From positions 397,675 through 461,674 of the forward strand of contig JAKPOP010000010.1 of the NCBI GenBank assembly GCA_029547805.1: a stretch of 64,000 nt of DNA, in the 5' to 3' direction. The notes below the pieces were generated by a model. That model had not been told where the DNA came from. It worked only from the letters and a program-made list of their open reading frames with translations, and made no database searches. Each line of letters starts with the position of its first letter. The first letter of the stretch is position 1. Shown in pieces: positions 57,784-64,000 of the stretch. The stretch comes from Deltaproteobacteria bacterium (GTDB lineage: Bacteria; Myxococcota_A; UBA9042; DTJE01). The translations under genes were made by a program, and so were the position numbers.

Positions 57784-59115
57784 GTGGAACTCGCCAGGGC
57801 TGCCCGGGAGGCCGGGGTCGTCGGGGCCGGAGGCGCCGGCTTCCCCACCGAGGTGAAGGTCCGGGCCCGGGCAGACACCGTGATCGCCAACGGCGCCGAG
57901 TGCGAGCCCCTGCTGGTCACCGACCAGCGGGTCCTGATCCACCATGCCGAGGAGGTGCTGGCGGGGCTCCGGGCCGTCGGGGAGTCGGTGGGGGCCCGGC
58001 GGATCGTGCTGGCCCTGAAGGAGCACTACCACGAGGCCATCGAGGCCGCCCGCCCCTTCCTGGACGGCCCGCCCCCGGTGGAACTGGCCCGGGTGGGGGA
58101 CTTCTACCCGGCCGGCGACGAGCAGGTGCTGGTCCGGGAGGTCACGGGCCGGGTCGTCCCCGAGGGCGGGATTCCGCCGGAGGTGGGCGTCGTGGTGCAG
58201 AACATCACCACGCTCTGGAACCTCCACCGGGCCCTCCAGGGCCTGCCGGTGACCCACCGCACCCTGACGGTCACGGGCGTGGTGGCCCGCCCCGGGGTCT
58301 ATCACGTCCCCCTGGGGACCCTGGCCTCGGACGTGCTGGCGATGGCCGGAGGCGCCACGCGGCCCGACATCGCGGTGATTGACGGCGGCCCGATGATGGG
58401 GTTCCTGCTGCCGGATCTCGACCATCCCGTCACCAAGACCACGTCGGCGCTGCTGGTCCTCCCGGCGGACTCGGCCTGGATCGAGGCCCGCCGGCGCCCC
58501 CTCGCGATGGACCTGCGACGGGCCGCGGCCATCTGCTGCCAGTGCCGGATGTGCACGGACCTCTGCCCCCGGTGGCTCCTGGGGCACCGCCTCCAGCCCC
58601 ACCTGGCCATGCGGGCGGCCCTGGCAGGCGGGCCCGTCCCCGACGCCGTGGAGGCCATGGGTTTCCTGTGCAGCCAGTGCGGCGTCTGCGAGGTCCATGC
58701 CTGTCCCCTGGGCCTCTCCCCCCGTCGGGTCCTCGGGGAGTTCCGGGGCCAGCAGGCCGCCCGGGGGCGACGCAATCCCTTCCGGGACCGCCCAGATGCC
58801 CCCCGGGAGGCCCAGGCCTGGGCCCGGGTGCCGAAGCCCCGTCTGGTCCAGCGTCTGGGACTCGACGACTGGAAGATCGCCGCGACGGGCCCCATCACGG
58901 AAGTCCGGGACCCCTGGGAGGTCCGCATCCCCCTGCGGCAGCACGTCGGGGCCCCGGCCCGGCCCGTGGTCCGCCCGGGGCAGCGGGTGCACCGGGGCGA
59001 CCTGATCGCCGAGGCCCCTTCCGAGGGCCTTGGAGCCAGGGTGCATGCCTCCGTGTCCGGGGTCGTCCGGGTCGTCCAGGACCGGTTCATCCAGATCGAA
59101 CAGGAGGCCCCATGA
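57784..59115 (+). CDS. pduS: PduS-like cobalamin reductase / RnfC-like flavoprotein
   Basis: This 443-residue protein has the flavin-binding N-terminus GAGGAGFPTEVK and NGAECEPLL (residues 14-45), an SLBB domain (about 160-230), two 4Fe-4S motifs (CCQCRMCTDLC and CSQCGVCEVHAC, about 250-310) and a C-terminal barrel-sandwich domain. PduS in propanediol microcompartments reduces cob(III)alamin and binds the shell protein PduT; the next gene encodes PduT. The start is GTG after GGAGGGGG. Rnf partners are absent, so PduS is a better call than RnfC. Confidence 0.87.
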   Translation: MELARAAREAGVVGAGGAGFPTEVKVRARADTVIANGAECEPLLVTDQRVLIHHAEEVLAGLRAVGESVGARRIVLALKEHYHEAIEAARPFLDGPPPVELARVGDFYPAGDEQVLVREVTGRVVPEGGIPPEVGVVVQNITTLWNLHRALQGLPVTHRTLTVTGVVARPGVYHVPLGTLASDVLAMAGGATRPDIAVIDGGPMMGFLLPDLDHPVTKTTSALLVLPADSAWIEARRRPLAMDLRRAAAICCQCRMCTDLCPRWLLGHRLQPHLAMRAALAGGPVPDAVEAMGFLCSQCGVCEVHACPLGLSPRRVLGEFRGQQAARGRRNPFRDRPDAPREAQAWARVPKPRLVQRLGLDDWKIAATGPITEVRDPWEVRIPLRQHVGAPARPVVRPGQRVHRGDLIAEAPSEGLGARVHASVSGVVRVVQDRFIQIEQEAP

Positions 59116-59663
59116 GCGACGGTCCCGCGATCGGCCTGCTGGAACTGACCTCCATCGCCCGGGGCATCGTGGCCGCCGACGCGATGGTGAAGCGGGCCTC
59201 GGTGCAGGTGGTCCAGAGCCGGACCGTCTGCCCCGGGAAGTTCTACACCCTGGTGTCGGGTGACGAGGAATCGGTGCGTCTGGCACTGGAGACGGGGGTC
59301 CACTACGCCGGCGACTACCTGGTGGACCGGCTGGTCATTCCCCGGGTCCACGAGCAGGTCCTCCCGGCGGTGCTGGCGGTGCAGCCGCTCCCGGGCCTGC
59401 TCTCCGTGGGCATCATCGAGACCTTCTCCCTGGCCGGGACCATCCTGGCCGCGGACGCCGCCTGCAAGACCGCTCCGGTGACCCTGATCGAGGTGCGCCT
59501 GGGCATGGGCCTGGGGGGCAAGGCCTACGTGACGATGACCGGCGATCAGCACGACGTCGAGGCGGCCCTGGCGGCCGGGGTGGCCGCCATCGACCCGGCC
59601 CTTCGCCTCCGGAGCGAGATCATCCCGGCCCCCCATCCCTCCCTGGGCCCATCCCTGATCTGA
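59112..59663 (+). CDS. pduT: PduT-like tandem BMC shell protein
   Basis: This 183-residue protein has two BMC domains in tandem (about 5-90 and 96-180; AIGLLELTSIARGIVAADAM, then SVGIIETFSLAGTILAADAA). PduT trimers carry a 4Fe-4S cluster through a cysteine; the matching Cys38 is in SRTVCPGKFY. It overlaps the pduS stop. No other shell proteins or microcompartment enzymes are encoded in the window. Confidence 0.9.
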   Translation: MSDGPAIGLLELTSIARGIVAADAMVKRASVQVVQSRTVCPGKFYTLVSGDEESVRLALETGVHYAGDYLVDRLVIPRVHEQVLPAVLAVQPLPGLLSVGIIETFSLAGTILAADAACKTAPVTLIEVRLGMGLGGKAYVTMTGDQHDVEAALAAGVAAIDPALRLRSEIIPAPHPSLGPSLI

Positions 59664-59695
59664 CCCCCCGTTCTGACCGACCCGCAAAAAGACGC

Positions 59696-59723
59696 TTGAC
59701 TTCCCGAGGCCCAGGCATACAAT
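59696..59723 (+). promoter_or_regulatory. Promoter of the ribosomal protein cluster
   Basis: TTGACT and TACAAT are separated by 16 bases. The predicted start near 59730 is 60 bases before the rpsL ATG. Confidence 0.7.
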
Positions 59724-59732
59724 CTCGCCCTC

Positions 59733-59759
59733 GCCCCCGGACCATGTCCGGACGGGGGC
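59733..59759 (+). promoter_or_regulatory. Hairpin at start of rpsL leader
   Basis: GCCCCC at 59733-59738 can pair with GGGGGC at 59754-59759 around GGAC/GTCC. The hairpin lies at the very 5-prime end of the predicted transcript. It may stabilise the mRNA or take part in ribosomal protein feedback; neither is shown. Confidence 0.4.
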
Positions 59760-59789
59760 TGGTGACGGGACGCCAAGGGAGGCGACGGA

Positions 59790-60170
59790 ATGCCGACGAT
59801 CAACCAGCTGGTCCGGAAGGGGCGCCAGCCCCCGAAGTACAAGTCCAAGTCCCCGGCGATGACCGGGTGCCCCTGCCGCCGCGGCGTCTGCACCCGCGTC
59901 TACACGACCACCCCGAAGAAGCCGAACTCGGCCATGCGGAAGGTCGCAAAGGTCCGCCTCACCAACGGGTTCGAGGTCATCGCGTACATTCCCGGCGAGG
60001 GGCACAACCTGTCCGAGCACTCGCAGGTGCTGGTCCGGGGCGGACGCGTGAAGGACCTCCCGGGCGTCCGCTACCACATCATCCGGGGAACGATGGACAC
60101 GAAGGGGGTCGATGCCCGGCGGCGCAGCCGATCCCGCTACGGCGCGAAGCAGCCCAAGGGCGTGAAGTAG
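59790..60170 (+). CDS. rpsL: 30S ribosomal protein S12
   Basis: This 126-residue S12 has the canonical [12 protein letters not shown] start and the decoding loop TPKKPNSA with Lys43/Lys44, where streptomycin-related changes occur in other species. Residues Cys27, Cys29 and Cys33 (CPCRRGVC) are extra cysteines, possibly a metal site as in cysteine-containing S12 variants; most proteobacteria have none there. It opens the str-like cluster under a strong promoter. Confidence 0.98.
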   Translation: MPTINQLVRKGRQPPKYKSKSPAMTGCPCRRGVCTRVYTTTPKKPNSAMRKVAKVRLTNGFEVIAYIPGEGHNLSEHSQVLVRGGRVKDLPGVRYHIIRGTMDTKGVDARRRSRSRYGAKQPKGVK

Positions 60171-60188
60171 CACCGAAGGAGGCATGCG

Positions 60189-60659
60189 ATGCCCAGGCGC
60201 AGGGTGGTCGAACATCGGGAGATCGAGCCGGACCCCAGGTTCGGGGACTGGCTGGTGGCCAAGTTCATCAATTGCATGATGCACGACGGCAAGAAGGCCG
60301 TGGCCGAGAAGGTCTTCTATGACGCGATGGACCTGATCGCCCGGAAGACCCGCGAGGACCCGCTGAAGATCTTCAAGCGGGCGGTGGAGAACGTGAAGCC
60401 CCAGGTGGAGGTCAAGTCCCGGCGGGTCGGCGGCGCCACCTACCAGGTCCCGGTGGAGATCCGGCCCGAGCGGAAGACCGCCCTGGCGATCCGCTGGATC
60501 ACCTCGTATGCCCGCGGGCGGTCCGAGAAGGGCATGGTGCAGAAGTTGTCGGCGGAGCTGATCGACGCCTTCAACGGTCGAGGAAACGCGATCAAGAAGC
60601 GGGACGACACCCACAAGATGGCCGAGGCCAACAAGGCATTCGCCCACTATCGCTGGTGA
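60189..60659 (+). CDS. rpsG: 30S ribosomal protein S7
   Basis: This 156-residue S7 binds the 3-prime major domain of 16S rRNA and organises the head of the small subunit. [12 protein letters not shown] and the C-terminal [20 protein letters not shown] are typical. An AGGAGG-like GAAGGAGG precedes the ATG, 18 bases after rpsL. Its stop overlaps a possible GTG for fusA, but the EF-G start is taken 18 bases further on. Confidence 0.98.
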   Translation: MPRRRVVEHREIEPDPRFGDWLVAKFINCMMHDGKKAVAEKVFYDAMDLIARKTREDPLKIFKRAVENVKPQVEVKSRRVGGATYQVPVEIRPERKTALAIRWITSYARGRSEKGMVQKLSAELIDAFNGRGNAIKKRDDTHKMAEANKAFAHYRW

Positions 60660-60676
60660 CGTCCCAGGGGATTCCC

Positions 60677-62770
<2,094 letters not shown>

Positions 62771-62772
62771 AG

Positions 62773-63081
62773 ATGGGCATCCAGAGGATTCGCATTCGGC
62801 TGAAGGCGTACGATCACAAGATCCTGGACCAGTCGGTGGCGGAGATCATCGCGACCGTCCGCAAGACCGACGCCACCGTCGCGGGCCCGATCCCCCTGCC
62901 GACCAAGATCAGCCGCTATACGGTGCTCCGGTCGCCCCACACCGACAAGAAGAGCCGGGAGCAGTTCGAGATCCGGACCCACAAGCGGCTGATCGACCTG
63001 CTGGACCCGTCCCAGCAGACCCTGGAGGCCCTGACGAAGCTGGACCTGAGTCCGGGCGTGGACGTGGAGATCAAGGCCTGA
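62773..63081 (+). CDS. rpsJ: 30S ribosomal protein S10
   Basis: This 102-residue S10 (also NusE) has [16 protein letters not shown] at the start and [11 protein letters not shown] near the end, as in all bacteria. It starts 2 bases after the fusA stop, so the str and S10 clusters are fused here without tuf. rplC (L3), which should follow, is missing. Confidence 0.98.
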   Translation: MGIQRIRIRLKAYDHKILDQSVAEIIATVRKTDATVAGPIPLPTKISRYTVLRSPHTDKKSREQFEIRTHKRLIDLLDPSQQTLEALTKLDLSPGVDVEIKA

Positions 63082-63098
63082 ATCGAGGCGAGGACACC

Positions 63099-63719
63099 AT
63101 GCCGAAACTGACCGTATATGACATCCAGAAGGCGAAGGTGGACGAGATCGACCTCTCGGACGAGGTCTTCGCGGCCGATTCCCGCCCCCACCTGTATCAC
63201 CCCGTGGTCCGGGCGCTGCTGCTGGCGAAGCGCCAGGGCACCGTGAAGACCAAGAAGCGCAGCGAGGTGGCCGGGTCCACCCGGAAGGTGTATCGCCAGA
63301 AGGGCACCGGAAACGCCCGACATGGCGACTCCCGGGCCCCGAACTTCCGGCGTGGCGGCGCGGTCTTTGGACCCCAGCCGCGCCCCTGGGACGTCCGGGT
63401 GCCCCGGAAACTGCACAAGGCGGCCCTGATCTCGGCCCTGTCGGATCGGGTCCGGGAGGGGCACGTGCTGGTGCTGGACCGGTGGGCCTCGGACGAGATC
63501 AAGACCCGGAAGGTGGCGGATTTCCTGAAGCGGTTCGACCTGTCGTCGGCACTGCTGGTGGACGTGTCGAACCGGTCGCTGTCGCTTTCCTGCCGGAACC
63601 TGCCGGCGGCGCGGTACCTGTCGTCGAAGGGCCTCAACCTCTTCGACGTTCTCAAGTACGACCACCTGGTGCTGACCCGGGAAGCGGCCCTGGCCATCGA
63701 CGGAGCGTTGAAGCCATGA
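63099..63719 (+). CDS. rplD: 50S ribosomal protein L4
   Basis: This 206-residue L4 has the conserved loop [27 protein letters not shown] and [11 protein letters not shown]4 also autoregulates the S10 operon in some bacteria. It follows rpsJ by 17 bases, with no rplC between. Its stop overlaps the rplW ATG. Confidence 0.97.
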   Translation: MPKLTVYDIQKAKVDEIDLSDEVFAADSRPHLYHPVVRALLLAKRQGTVKTKKRSEVAGSTRKVYRQKGTGNARHGDSRAPNFRRGGAVFGPQPRPWDVRVPRKLHKAALISALSDRVREGHVLVLDRWASDEIKTRKVADFLKRFDLSSALLVDVSNRSLSLSCRNLPAARYLSSKGLNLFDVLKYDHLVLTREAALAIDGALKP

Positions 63720-64000
63720 AGAGCCCCTACGACGTGATTCGTCGCCCTCTCATCACCGAGAAGGCGAACATCGACAAGGAACGGCGGAACACCTACCACT
63801 TCGAGGTCCCCCTGACGGTGGACCGGCAGGAGATCCGCCAGGCGGTCGAGGCGGTCTTCCACGTCCACGTCGAGGACGTCCGGACGATGGTGGTGCAGGG
63901 CAAGGAGCGCCGCCTGGGGCGTTTCCTGGGCCGCAAGCCCTCCTGGAAGAAGGCGATCGTGACCCTCCGGGAGGGGGACGCGATCGACATCTTCGAGGCC
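63716..64000 (+). CDS. rplW: 50S ribosomal protein L23 (partial)
   Basis: The window ends inside this gene after 95 codons. [18 protein letters not shown] and [13 protein letters not shown] are the L23 signature; the protein sits at the polypeptide exit tunnel and docks trigger factor and SRP. ATG overlaps the rplD stop (ATGA). Confidence 0.95.
   Translation, partial: MKSPYDVIRRPLITEKANIDKERRNTYHFEVPLTVDRQEIRQAVEAVFHVHVEDVRTMVVQGKERRLGRFLGRKPSWKKAIVTLREGDAIDIFEA

Noticed and set aside
57784-59115. RnfC of an Rnf complex
   Set aside because: No rnfA, B, D, E or G lies nearby and the following gene is a PduT-type shell protein, so PduS fits better.

Overview
The window is very GC-rich DNA, with coding genes almost always ending codons in G or C, and reads as a chromosomal segment of an uncultured-type Myxococcota or other deltaproteobacterial-lineage bacterium. 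The evidence is two clear and one probable MYXO-CTERM-like C-terminal tail (a Gly-Cys motif, a hydrophobic stretch, then an Arg cluster), many lipoproteins, several secreted zinc proteases, and the rpmF / rpiB-nrdR-ribD-ribE gene order seen in deltaproteobacteria. No insertion sequences, phage genes, CRISPR arrays, tRNAs or rRNAs were recognised. Genes are tightly packed, often with ATGA or GTGA overlaps.

Region by region: 0.1-6.1 kb holds a LiaF-like membrane protein, then yceD-rpmF-rpiB-nrdR-ribD-ribE, which runs into an ECF sigma factor and its probable anti-sigma factor. 6.1-10.3 kb holds queE and two surface proteins with MYXO-CTERM-like tails, one of them an M6-type metalloprotease. 10.4-15.7 kb is a vitamin B12 uptake locus: a sigma70-type promoter places the start of transcription at the first base of a cobalamin riboswitch, followed by a duplicated-domain lipoprotein, a TonB-dependent receptor and a beta-propeller lipoprotein. 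15.7-24.6 kb holds a lipoprotein, a PIG-L type deacetylase operon with a zinc-protease lipoprotein, an exported oligoendopeptidase, a TPR protein and a TatA with an unusual tail. 24.6-30.7 kb is a nucleotide-sugar and glycan-initiation cluster (wlbA, a sugar aminotransferase, a phosphosugar transferase / 4,6-dehydratase fusion, wbpA). 30.7-33.1 kb holds msrA and a DUF4157-Tae4 amidase toxin with a secreted partner.

33.1-40.9 kb is a periplasmic nitrate reductase locus: napA-napB-napF on the plus strand, divergent from a tetraheme lipoprotein, a Tat-exported ferredoxin, an NrfD-type quinol oxidase subunit and a coupled serine beta-lactamase-like protein. 40.8-45.0 kb holds a metallophosphoesterase, a small cytochrome c lipoprotein, an outer-membrane barrel protein and a rhomboid protease. 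45.5-51.2 kb continues the glycan pathway (a nucleotide-sugar epimerase, wlbB, wlbC, wecB-like) with a CoA transferase embedded. 51.3-57.6 kb holds comEC, a thermonuclease-like protein and a giant surface lipoprotein with a VWA domain. 57.7-59.7 kb is an isolated pduS-pduT pair. The right end is the start of the ribosomal protein cluster: rpsL, rpsG, fusA, rpsJ, rplD, rplW, with tuf and rplC missing from their usual places.

Taken together the genes suggest a Gram-negative cell that scavenges cobalamin, respires nitrate in the periplasm, builds a surface polysaccharide that probably contains a di-N-acetylated mannuronic acid, and carries at least one peptidoglycan-targeting toxin.
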